A stretch of DNA of 64,000 bases from NCBI GenBank assembly GCA_946894095.1, contig OX335651.1:11926501-11990500 (forward strand). Reading direction: 5' to 3'. Positions 54,453 to 64,000 of this stretch are shown piece after piece. The notes beneath the pieces were generated by a model. That model was given only the letters and a program-made list of their open reading frames with translations. It was not told where the DNA came from and ran no database searches. Position 1 is the stretch's first letter; each line of letters starts with the position of its first letter. Position numbers and translations under genes: made by a program. The DNA comes from Incurvaria masculella. Lineage: Eukaryota; Arthropoda; Insecta; Lepidoptera; Incurvariidae.

Positions 54453-56537
54453 GTAAGTTTCATTTACATTCATAGCAATAAAACTTACGACAAAAACATT
54501 ACGAAACAAATGGCGTCGCGGCGGTCGTTTTGCTCGCCGGGTCATGTCTCGCTACTTTGTTAGTGACTGCGTGCGTGTGAGGCGCTCGGCCGTGTTCGAA
54601 AGTGACGTAACATTTGATTGCAAACAGTATTGGAATTCCAACATAGATCCATTACGTTAAGGTTCATATTAACTAAACAAATGTGGATTTGTTGTTTGGT
54701 TATTAATTAAGAAGGGATAGCCAATTGCGACGGTTATACATTCGCGGAGCAAAAAGGTCTTAAGTAAAACGGTAACAGCGGTCCTGGAACAAATTTACAA
54801 ACGTTTCACTTCCTGCCTCCTCAATATTCCGTGGTATGGTTTAATCAATTGATGGGTTTATTTTTTTATTTTTAGAGCATGTGGTTTTTTATTTTTTTAT
54901 ATAAGTTTTTTAAGTGTAGGATTGCGACGAATGACATTAAAAATGAAAGATTTACGTGTACGGATACTGGTACTGTAATTACACAAACAAACAAAAAATG
55001 CGACTGAAACGTATTTATTTCACAACTACACTTAGACAGATCGGTATATTATAAATTGGCACAACTATGAGATAATCTTATTAAATAAATATATTAATAT
55101 TTTTATTTAATTTAACTATAGAGGTACACAGATTAAAATTAGTACACATGATAAAACCAACCATAAACTATATTATATAGATAAACTGATATTATGACAA
55201 TGTTTAATATATCATTATACGTAAGAAAGAAGAACTTGCAGACAATTTCCAACAAGTAAACGTAAATAGTAATGAAAAATCCAGTACATAAATTTAAACC
55301 TAAATGGAATCGAATACGTTTAAATATTTAAATTTATGGATTTCACAATAAGTTTACTTTTTCATTTGGACTGGGTACCATATTTTGTTTAAGTTTCAGC
55401 AAACGCTTTTAATTGCTTACACTGTGTTCCAGGGAAGCTGGAAAACATATCCGTCGGAAGATTATATAATTTTTACTTTGATGACCCGTTAAAATAAAGT
55501 TAAGCACGAATATGTTTTCATGTATGTAAGTCATGTTCAGTATTTTTTTTCATACTTTCCCCAAAGATAGAACATAATGCCTCGGTTTTGTATGAATTAT
55601 AACATAATTTTGAAGTATATATATCTAAGGTATATATATGATGGCTTGTCTTTTTAATGTTTCTTGCAACTGTCTTAAATTATAATCTTCGGTATTATAT
55701 CCTATGAACAACATCGTAACCCGATGCATCTTTTTCCTTCAACGCCTGCGTGGAATAAAATCTGATATGAAATAAAAACTTTACTTCGAGTAATAGTGTA
55801 TCTTTTTTTATTATAACATAAAATATAGTTCAGAAGTTCAACATAAAAGGGCATTAGGGTGCCATTTTAATAACAAAACGAGTTCAGCCATGATTTTTAA
55901 GCTGCACATTAAAACTTTTTTCAATTCAAAATATGTCATTTATAACTTTTGAAATCCAAAGGTTGCAAATATTTTACAAATTAATACTTTGTTACTTGAT
56001 TAAATGTTATGTTTTAGTACATTTAGATGTTTAGGCATTTTAAAGTAACATATTTCATTGTACGTAACTAACTCAGCTAGAACTGAGTTACAAGTAGCAG
56101 CAGTGTTTTTACCAGTATGAAAATCAGCTTTAGTGAAAAACTATTTGACATTTTGCCATCTAATCGGAAGAAATAAAATCGATTTGACAGCTCTTACGTT
56201 GCTCGCAAACTACATCGAGCATATTTTTATCTTTAATACTCTACGTTAATACCTAGGTACCTATTCCCAAAAAAATTCTTATCTATAAGCAAGTGGTGTT
56301 TATTACATTATTGTAAAAAATGCGAACAAAATATTGACTTTACTATGACAATGAAGGATACGCCATTTTTTTTTTCAGAAAACGATCCAACAAATATGTT
56401 TCGTTGATGTTGTGCGTCCGAAGTAATCCAAGAATTTAGGGCATGCCCTCACACACGTCTCGCTCATGAAACAAGAGGGCGGGTGCTGCAGATGACAGGC
56501 GTAGAATGGGTCTCAGCGGCTTGTATTCGTGGAGGGT
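54453..56537. other. AT-rich DNA, nothing recognised
   Basis: I searched for a THAP continuation (FP, then W, then C-x2-H) after possible AG sites and found none. Probably intron of the THAP gene and/or 3' flank of CRF-BP. Confidence 0.4.
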
Positions 56538-56680
56538 TTAGATCTGACAGAACAAGTCGGCGCGCGCCAGGTCGTCGTCGTCGAGCGGCTGAAATGCGAC
56601 GGTTGCGGCGTTGTGGTAGCGGCCGCCCGAAACGAGACGAACTACGGTGTTCGCACAGCCGATCAGCGCGGCCCGCACAT
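56538..56680 (-). CDS. Crf-bp: CRF-binding protein, terminal coding exon
   Basis: Minus-strand acceptor TTATCTTCAG|AT. The first two bases complete a GAT codon with the upstream exon. It then encodes VRAALIGCANTVVRLVSGGR and HNAATVAFQPLDDDD … LFCQI, then TAA. The vertebrate corticotropin-releasing-factor-binding protein C-terminus has the same order: a Cys, then NTVVR(M/L)VSSG, then a beta strand, an acidic stretch and a final Cys. The protein is secreted and binds CRF-like neuropeptides, limiting their action; insects have DH44-type ligands (family knowledge). Confidence 0.82.
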
Positions 56681-57138
56681 CTGAAGATAAAACACAGTTT
56701 TAATATCAGCAGACACGTCGTGTGTCGAAAATGTTGATGAAAATTGTAAGTATTGTAAACACTCAATATTAAGTTGTTATCGCAGTAGGTAACGCAGGGG
56801 CTTTAAGTTTTAAATCACACCACGCTAGTCTTCGTATAAAAAAACAAAAAAACAGTTTAATGGTTTTTTTTTTGTAAATAAATCATTGTGGCATGTCTTG
56901 AAGAAACAGTTTGAGCAGTTGCAAAATAGTCAACAAATGAAAATAAGGCTTGAGCACGGACACATCAAGAAAAATCACTGGAAATAATAAAAAATAAGAG
57001 GACAGGTTGGGCTTGAACCAGGAAGCAACTCTTCCTACCACTAATGGAAAAAGGTTTTCACAATATCACTTCTTGTAGCCATGATATACGTCTTTTTGTG
57101 TTTGTAAACACATTTTTACAGGCGTTTATCACGGATAC

Positions 57139-57460
57139 AAGCCTCGGTAGCCCAGTGGTGCGACGCCTTACGATTCGATAAGCTGAGTGAACCACCTCTT
57201 CTGGATGGGTGACCATTTAGGTTTATTCCAATTAAAACTTACAAGTCGGTGGGGTTAGTCCCGATCGGTTTGATAGCATCGCATTGAATGAACAATGGTC
57301 GAAGCGGCAATGAAAATGGTCCGTGTTTTCCATCTAGTTCAATGTATCCGAGCAATATAAGGAAGGTCCTGGCATGGCACCAATGTCCCATGTTGTGCCT
57401 TGGGCTTAATATCTGCCGGTCAGTTTGGTATCAGCCATCCATGTCTTGTTATAAAAAAAA
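57139..57460 (+). repeat. SINE-A body with a 5S-rRNA/tRNA-like head
   Basis: The head GCCTCGGTAGCCCAGTGGTG is followed by TCTGGATGGGTGACCATTTAG, a 5S box-C-like block. It then joins the SINE-A body (ATGGTCGAAGCGGCAATG, TTCCATCTAGTTCAATG, GGTCCTGGCATGGCACC) and the tail CCATCCATGTCTTGT plus A run. It lies in the intron between the two CRF-BP exons, antisense to that gene. Confidence 0.7.
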
Positions 57461-57874
57461 CATATAAAAAAAAACGTACAGACGTCAATCTCTTCGTTGG
57501 TATATTTAATTTGTAAGATATCAGAAAAATATTTCTTAATTTGACTGAGGAAACAGAACTCTATCACTACATTATCCTCTTTAATAATTCGGAATAGCCT
57601 ACAAAAGAAGGGTCGGTTCAATCATCGACGTAATGGTAGCCAATTTAACTCGCTTTATATTTTATTTTTCGTTTTAAAAGGGCAACGAGAATAAATCCAC
57701 AGAGAAAATATGTTTTAAAGCAACGTTCACGTTCAAAGTACTGCCTACATTACAGTCCGGCCGGCAAAATGTATTTAACGATAAGTCAACAAACGGGCCT
57801 TTTGCTTCGCAAAATCGGACTGGCTCGGGCGTTCCCTTCCATAATGCATGAGGGTATTGGGCACAAAGGCTGAC

Positions 57875-57983
57875 CTCCGTCGGAGTTGAGGCCGCACGTG
57901 GAGTCCAGCAGCTCCATGCTGGTGGTGTCCAGTCCGCTTGCGCCTCCGATGTCCAGGTGGTCGGGGAGACCTCGCTTCGTGCA
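57875..57983 (-). CDS. Crf-bp: CRF-binding protein, penultimate coding exon
   Basis: Acceptor AACGTTGCAG|TGC and donor CGGAG|GTCAGC on the minus strand, 109 nt. It encodes CTKRGLPDHLDIGGASGLDT and TSMELLDSTCGLNSDG plus one base, and its phase joins the terminal exon exactly. The family equivalent is the C-x(4)-D-x-x-E-x-x-GGTGLD segment followed by a Cys, part of the second CUB-like domain. The earlier exons (signal peptide, first domain) are not in the visible sequence and should lie to the right. Confidence 0.82.
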
Positions 57984-58045
57984 CTGCAACGTTTAAAGAT
58001 GCAATCATTATTTTCGAGTCGTTACAGCGGATTGTTTGCGGTCCG

Positions 58046-58453
58046 TTTTTTTTATGCGACCTGACAAGGATGGCTAATATCACACAACCACCGTTATGAT
58101 ATTAGCCCAATGTACCACATTTTCGAATGAGTATGGTGCCGTGTCAGGACCTTCCCTTTATTATCACAGCTACATTGAGCTGGATGAAAAATAATTTTTA
58201 ATTGCCGCTTCGACCATCTTTTCATCCAATGCGATGATACCACCCGGGCGGGCGTGAGCCCTAACATCTAGTAGGGGAAACTGTAGGTCCCCACAGTTTT
58301 ACATGATTCCGAACCATGGGGCAGCTCGCATTCGTGACAGAATGCATTTATCCAACTCAGAAATAGAATGAAAAAAAGTGGTGCGTGAACGGGGCGAGGA
58401 TTTGAACGCAGACCTCTGGTAAGCAAGTCCCCGCGCCACTAAGCTATGAGCCT
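58046..58453 (-). repeat. SINE-A copy with tRNA-type head, minus strand
   Basis: The plus strand has TTATGCGACCTGACAAGG, GATATTAGCCCAATGTACC, GCTTCGACCATCTTTTCATC, CCCGGGCGGGCGTGAGCCC and GAACCATGGGGCAGCTCGC, ending GAGGATTTGAACGCAGACC (box B complement) and the head end CCGCGCCACTAAGC. Confidence 0.75.
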
Positions 58454-58496
58454 ACTTGCATAGATGTGCATAAACTAAGTTTTGGTCTCGTTAATG

Positions 58497-58765
58497 CGTT
58501 TTAACTTTCTTTCCCTTTGTGAATTGGATAGGTGCATTTAGTTACGAACGCGAGCTCTTTCATGGTTCGGAATCCAGGTAAAACTGATACTGACGATAGG
58601 GTGTGCCCGCCGTTGATACCATCGCATTGGATGAAGGGATGGTCGAAACGGCAATAACAATTTTTCGTGTTTTCCATCCAATTCAATGTAGCCGTGCTCA
58701 TAAAGGGAAGTTCTTCTTATGGCACCTAATTCCTTAGAGTATGCGGGCGAACTTTGGGTGTGGTT
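58497..58765 (+). repeat. SINE-A copy, head lost
   Basis: Body from GGATAGGTGCATTTAG through CATGGTTCGGAATCC, GATACCATCGCATTGG, GATGGTCGAAACGGC, CCATCCAATTCAATGTAGCC and AAAGGGAAGTTC. The tail is replaced after GAGTATGCGGGCG. Confidence 0.7.
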
Positions 58766-58782
58766 TTAATCATGCTATATCC

Positions 58783-59060
58783 AGTCCAGCTTCTGCTGCC
58801 AATCCGTCCGCCCATACGTCCGTCTGTCAGCGGGCCGTATCTCATGAACCTTATTAGGTAGGCAGTTGAAATTTTGTGTAATTCTATTGCCAATATTATT
58901 AATCATAATAAAATAATAAATAAAATAACTAATAGAGCCAATAATTATAAAAACCAATATTAAAAATTAGATAAACATTAAACTTTAATTGAAGTCTCCG
59001 TGGCTTTAATTTTTTTTTAATCTTCTACGATAGTACGGAAACCCTTAGGGCCAAGTGCAC
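58783..59060 (-). repeat. family-C repeat, degenerate, minus strand
   Basis: The plus strand has CCGTCCGCCCATACGTCCG, GGGCCGTATCTCATGAACC, GGCAGTTGAAATTTTGTG and, at the right, ATAGTACGGAAACCCTTAGG then GGCCAAGTG. Confidence 0.55.
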
Positions 59061-61410
59061 GAAAGGACAAAACATCAAAATCAACGTCAACGTACGATTA
59101 AACAGGTCACTTTTTATGTATAGTACGGAAGGAACTCCATGCGGTTCACTAAAAGTGACGTGTTTGAACACTGATTAACTCAGCTGTCTCTTCGTGCACT
59201 CGGCCCTTAGTGTGTGAGTCCGACTTGCATTTTGTTGACCGACGGTCGTTTGGGATGAGTTCATGCCATCTTGGAGGCTCACTAGATGCCAGCCCGTATC
59301 AGCGCAGTTTGTTTGTAAACACAAATTACTTTTCTACATAAAATTTCATCTTATTTTATTCCTTGTATTCATCCAAATACTTATTTCCGAATATAATGGC
59401 AACGACTCTTGTTTCATCATGTATTATGTAAATTATTCCAGTAGCTACTTAGCAGTTTTATTTAAGGGTATGTTAATGTGTGTACGATGATTTAAAAAGC
59501 TAAATTGGTAGGTATCCTTTTCGATGGTTTTGGTATCCTATAGTAATATTAACTTCATAAAATTGATTAATTTAACAAATTAAGTCAAGCATATACGATA
59601 GAGGATACAATTTCCAAATTTATAATGCAATTGTGAAAAGTTTTCAGGAAATCATGATATCGACACGAATACAAATAAATTTGCTTCATATATTTTCGGT
59701 CATGAATCTCTAGATACATAATTCATTCGTCTTATACATAGTTGCTACCCTTATTTAAACAATTAAAATTTTCTTTCACATTGACCTTATGGTTCGAATT
59801 GAACTTAACTCTTCAAGCTTAATCTCTTTAGCTACGTTAACAGTTTAAGGTCACGCTTGCCGACGATCGACGAGGGAAAAGTGTGTGTGGAAATAACAGA
59901 CCGTAAAAGGTTTTACAACCTAAGAGAATGCGTAGGTAAGAATAAGAACGATAACATTTATCTTCCAGCCTAAAACATTTTTGCATTATCTATATACAAT
60001 ATCCAATTAGTGACTCGTTCAGAGTCACTAATTGGAAAAAATGAGGCAAAGTTATAGAGGAATAAAACTGCCTCAGAAGAAGAAATACATGTTTGTTGGT
60101 CCTTCGCGAACAGTAGTAGAAGTCAGTTATATACCTATTCAGCGGTAAATACATCAGATTAAATCAATTAATTAGAATCAAGGAATCAGAGCCAATGAGA
60201 CTAAAAAAGAAAGTTCCCCCCAAGGTAATTATATAATATACGCCACCCGGCCGCATATATATATAGAAAGAATACCACGCATTTTAACATATAAAATTAA
60301 TCGATATTCCATTACTTGCCACATTATGCATCCGCAGTGTTTGTTCAAGGGAGTGGCTATCAGAAGGGTCGTGACGTATTAAGGTCACAATGGTTTGACT
60401 AAGCTGAAAATACTCGAGCTACTTCATAAACTTGTTTTCAATACATATTAGAGCATCAATAAGATAAACATCGATGATGGAATAATTTTTGAATTAATAA
60501 TCCATAGTCTAATTAAAAGAGGAAGAATTAAAAAAAAACCAACCAATGTCATTTTATTTTTTAAATTTGTGTTTCGACTTTGAACTGTCTTTAAATATTT
60601 TAAATCTTGTAATTTTAATATTTGCAATATTCCGAAGAAAAAAAATTGGGTTACTCGTTTTTTCGCAAACGTTCAACTTGGTTTTGAAACGCAAAACGAT
60701 CACCAAAACTCATCAATCATCCCCAAATAAAGACGAAAAAGCCAGTCTTGTTTGTTTAGGCTTACGGCAATTTTTTAACGTAGGTAGCCACGCTTTACAT
60801 GAGATCGGTCATTTTAATAGCATGATATACGAATGAGTTTAGAATTATCACTACACAAATCGTTGTATTACATAGTTGTAAATTTAAAATACTGTCACGT
60901 CCTAACGTCCGTAAGAGTCGCTATGAAAATTGTAACAATGAACAGCGATCATTCTTTCTCTGAAAGCGAACACTCTTTCGTTCCCAGCCACTTAAAAGTT
61001 ATTACTTTAAAAGGTTTCAAGGGGGAGTTAAAATTCTGTGAAAATAAATTATTTAAATTTTCAAGATTCTCGTACCTTTTAATTCTTTAAATCATGTTTA
61101 AACACTAGTTTTTTTTTTCAGTGTGGATAAGCATATAGAATTTTATTTCACCAAGCCAGCCATATTTAAATTAAATTCTATAGTATCTACTGAATAATTA
61201 ACTTATATTCATTAGTTCATTGATAATGGATCATCAATATTCTTAATTTAATAAAAAACTGTTTTAAAAATGCGGCCAGAAGGTACCTAGACACATTTCT
61301 TTACACTATTGCGCAATTCTCAACATATGTCAATGAGATGGTATAATCCCACATAGCTTATTTTGCGCCTGGCTGAGGGCACCACTGTCTTTTAAGAGTT
61401 ACCACATGAA
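59061..61410. other. probable CRF-BP intron, no exon recognised
   Basis: AT-rich. A perfect 15-bp-arm hairpin lies at 60002-60036 (TCCAATTAGTGACTC-GTTCA-complement). No minus-strand CUB-like coding piece was found. The frames at 60546-61090 are low-complexity or AT-rich noise. Confidence 0.4.
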
Positions 61411-61413
61411 AAA

Positions 61414-61480
61414 AACCGTCCAAGTGCGAGTCGGACTCGCACAAGAAGGGTTCCGTACCATCGTAAAAGATTTATTAAGA
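61414..61480 (+). repeat. family-C repeat, start fragment
   Basis: CCGTCCAAGTGCGAGTCGG then AAGGGTTCCGTACCATCGT; the rest is missing. A 50-bp SINE-A scrap (AGCCGTGCTCATAAACC) follows at about 61510-61560. Confidence 0.6.
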
Positions 61481-61643
61481 TAAATTCTCGGTGTTTTAAA
61501 TATAGTTTAAAATAGCCGTGCTCATAAACCTAATTACTTCGGGAATACGTAATTATTAACTGTTACCTTTAATAATCGTTTTTTATTCTAGTCAATACTT
61601 GGACGATTAGGAGACAATTCGTGACACAAATATGAATGTACAC

Positions 61644-62030
61644 TTTTTTTTTTATGTGACTGGACATGGATGGCTAATACCACAAGTTCTGTCATGGTAT
61701 TAGCCCAACACACCACATGGGAACTAGGTGCCATGCCAGGACCTTCCTTATATTGCACGGCTACATTGAACTGGATGGAAAACACGGACAATTTTCATTG
61801 GCGCTTCGACCATCGTTCATCCAATGCGATGGTACCAACCCGGGCGGGATAAACCCTACCACCTAGTAAGTAAGGAAGAGGGACCTACAGCTTAACGTGG
61901 AATCCGAACCACGGCCAGCCTCTCTCAACGGTCGAATGGTCACCCATCCAAGACCAGACCGGACCCAGCGGTGCTTAACTTCGGAGAGCGATCGCCTAAG
62001 TGTCGCGCCACTGGGCCACTGAGGCTGACA
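61644..62030 (-). repeat. SINE-A body with 5S-rRNA-derived head, best preserved
   Basis: On the minus strand the head reads GCCTCAGTGGCCCAGTGGCG, then CTCTCCGAAGTTAAGCACCG (5S box A region, 61969-61988) and GGTCTTGGATGGGTGACC (5S box C, about 61938-61955). It then joins the same body as the tRNA-headed copies (GGTTCGGATTCC, CCCGCCCGGGTTGGTACC, TTCCATCCAGTTCAATGTAG, TCCTGGCATGGCACC) and ends with an A run. The 5S internal promoter is recognisable; its function was not tested. Confidence 0.8.
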
Positions 62031-62555
62031 CTTAACTTATAGTTTTATTTACACACTTAAATAATAAATAAATGAACATATACTTAATATTTTATATTAT
62101 TTATTCACTCCTAAATATTTTAAATATCCTCAATTCAAGAGTAGAATACAAACAGAGATGACAAAACTTTCAAGAAAGAAAGTAACATCAGGAAAGGAGC
62201 ATTCACGTCTCATTTAAATAAAACGCCTCGATTTTTACCTTCAACAAGGAAAGTTTACAAAGTTTGAAGGAGCGCATGGAAGTTGACAACGAGCTCTACA
62301 GATAGATAGTTAGAGAAGAAACAAGTCGTGCAACAGAGAAATGCACGGATACTTTTATTGCTATATCTTTTGAAAACAACGTGAAGAGGATAAATTGGAA
62401 AACATATTGGGTATATTTGAGGTTTTTTAACTGGGATGAATGGAATGAATGGGCTTCATTAAAAATACCTATCATCATTATAAAACGAACCAAGGTATTC
62501 CTACGGAAGATAACGGACAGCCATGTCAGCTGATGCCACATTTGAAGCTTATGTG
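62031..62555. other. AT-rich spacer, nothing recognised
   Basis: Only short frames without family resemblance. No shared repeat was seen. Confidence 0.5.
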
Positions 62556-63830
62556 TATTTCATTTCATTTATTTCGGCATGGCCACCACAGGTAGCTCTT
62601 AGCCACGTCAATAAAATCATTAATACAATTATAATCAATAAACAGTTTTAGCATTAACTACTTAATACAAATAGTAAATTCTTTGGAATTATGAATAAAG
62701 GGTTAATTATATTATGATCTTTTAAAAAATCGTCAATGTTATAGTAAGCTTTCTTTAAAAGAATTTGTATGATTTTCCGTTTAAAACTATTAATTTATTT
62801 ATTAACAATGCATGGTGGAAGTTTATTGAAGAAACTGACGCTATTAGAGATAAAGCTCTTAGAAGTTTTACTGCGCTTCACTAGAGGTAGTCTTATTAGA
62901 TCTTTGGCTCTAGTGTTGTAGCCATGGTAATCTTTGTTAAAATGGGCAATTTCCAAATTGTTTCGGGCATACATGAGATACGGTGATATATACTCACTTG
63001 GAAGCGTAAGTATAGCGTTTTCCGAGAATGCGGCGCGGCAGGAATCTCTTGGTTTCATACCTAGCACGGCACGCATCGCACGTTTTTGTAATTTAAAAAT
63101 GCGCTCCCAAGTAGCACCGTTACCCCAAAAACATAAGTCCATACGTCATAATACTATGAAAATAAGAGTGGTAAACTGTTTTAGCAGCTTTGACGCCACA
63201 TATGGTACGATTTTGGCGAATTACGTAAATTGCTGAATTCAATTTATTTGCAATATGGTTGATGTGAGCGTCCCATTTTAAACCCATGTCCACGTACAAA
63301 CCAAGGAACTTAACTACATGCACACTAGTTAGAGCGGTATCTCCTATATTTAATTTGACGTTAGAAGTAGATCTTCGTTATCAGAATTGGACAAAATTAG
63401 TTTTTGCAGCATTAAGAAGGAGGTGGTTCACTTGGAACCAGTTATGTAATTTTTCAATGATGGGATCAATATTCAGTGTATCTCCATTCCTTCTATTATA
63501 CTCAAAAATAAGAGATGTGTCGTCAGCAAACATTACAATGTGGGTTGTTTTGAGAGTACATACTGGTAGATCATTTATGTGGATAATAAATAGAAGCGGG
63601 CCTAAGATTGAGCCTTGGGGAACTCCTCGGTTCACAGAAGCTGCTTTTGATCTAACATCGTGGAGCTGATTATATTGGATTCTGCCTGTAAGATATGAAC
63701 GAATTAGATCTAGCGAGTTTCCTCTAATGCCATAGTGCTCAAGCTTTGATAGTAGAAGTTCATGATTGACGCAGTCGAAAGCTTTTGATAGGTCACAGAA
63801 AAGTCCTAAGCTACCTATATGTTTTTTACA
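62556..63830 (-). mobile_element. 5'-truncated, frame-broken jockey-like non-LTR element
   Basis: Minus-strand RT remnant. It reads LGLFCDLSKAFDCVNHELL, then RGVPQGSILGPLLF and FADDTSLIF in one frame to about 63381; then a second frame with VKFLGLYVDMGLKWDAHI (63120-63323); then a third with FKLQKRAMRAVLGMKPRDSC (62795-63142). Frame changes lie near 63360 and 63130. It is cut off upstream of the AFDCVNH motif at about 63830, so endonuclease and ORF1 are absent. The 3' UTR ends near 62556 with GAAATAAATGAAATGAAATA. Not functional. Confidence 0.85.
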
Positions 63831-63835
63831 TTTTA

Positions 63836-64000
63836 TTTTATTAGCCTTGCAGTATATTCGTAAAGTGGTTCTTTTTACTGGGCTCTTTCTTCAATTAATG
63901 TGTCCATGCTTCACGGTCGATTATACATACATACATGTCACATTCCTTGGAATAAGCGACGTACCTGCTTAGTACGAAAAAGTATATTTACTTAAGTCAA
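63836..64000 (+). repeat. SINE-B copy without head, running off the window
   Basis: TTGCAGTATATTCGTAAAG, TTAATGTGTCCATGCTTCAC, GGTCGATTATACATACATAC and TCACATTCCTTGGAATAAGC align with 12395-12525 and with the complement of 26805-26930. It directly abuts the truncated non-LTR element. Confidence 0.65.

Noticed and set aside
57003..57045. tRNA-like box B string (complement GGTTCAAGCCC)
   Set aside because: Only one arm is convincing. No cloverleaf or second promoter box could be drawn, so it is not called as a tRNA.
61130..61200. Acceptor (TTTTTTTTTCAG, ending about 61122) considered as THAP exon 2
   Set aside because: The phase-matched translation reaches a stop after about 25 codons and lacks FP, W and C-x2-H, so it does not continue a THAP domain.

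Overview
The window looks like moth or butterfly (Lepidoptera) nuclear DNA. It is AT-rich, with long introns and dense non-autonomous repeats. It carries a Drosophila-Ace-type acetylcholinesterase in the form Lepidoptera call ace2, and BEL/Pao and non-LTR retrotransposons. I read it by eye only. Splice sites were placed by GT/AG signals, reading phase and protein family similarity.

Layout. 1-6016: an apparently intact BEL/Pao LTR retrotransposon on the minus strand, with one 1725-codon gag-pol frame. 7680-41700: the plus-strand acetylcholinesterase gene. It has six coding exons encoding 641 residues with a complete Ser/Glu/His triad and a C-terminal GPI-type tail, two large introns (about 12 and 16.6 kb), and many SINEs, MITEs and a hairpin/tandem-array element inside the introns. 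41701-49000: 3' UTR and intergenic repeats. 49274-53416: a full-length two-ORF non-LTR element on the minus strand with a TAATG ORF1/ORF2 junction and a probable 17-bp target duplication. 54373-54452: a candidate first coding exon of a THAP zinc-finger gene (plus strand). 56538-57983: the last two exons of a CRF-binding-protein gene (minus strand), whose 5' part is not seen here. 62556-64000: a broken, 5'-truncated jockey-like element abutting a tRNA-type SINE.

Main oddity. Coding exons 3, 4, 5 and 6 of ace2 are each accompanied by nearby decayed partial copies of themselves, found just after exons 3, 4 and 6 and just before exon 5. Copies interleaved with their own exons need separate local duplications rather than one gene duplication. 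Second oddity: one SINE body is joined in different copies to two different Pol III heads, a tRNA-like head and a head containing the 5S rRNA internal promoter. Third: a 215-bp-arm hairpin plus a seven-unit tandem array with a higher-order repeat lies inside a split SINE.

None of the host genes form an operon. ace2 (plus) and CRF-BP (minus) converge, with the non-LTR element and the THAP exon between them.
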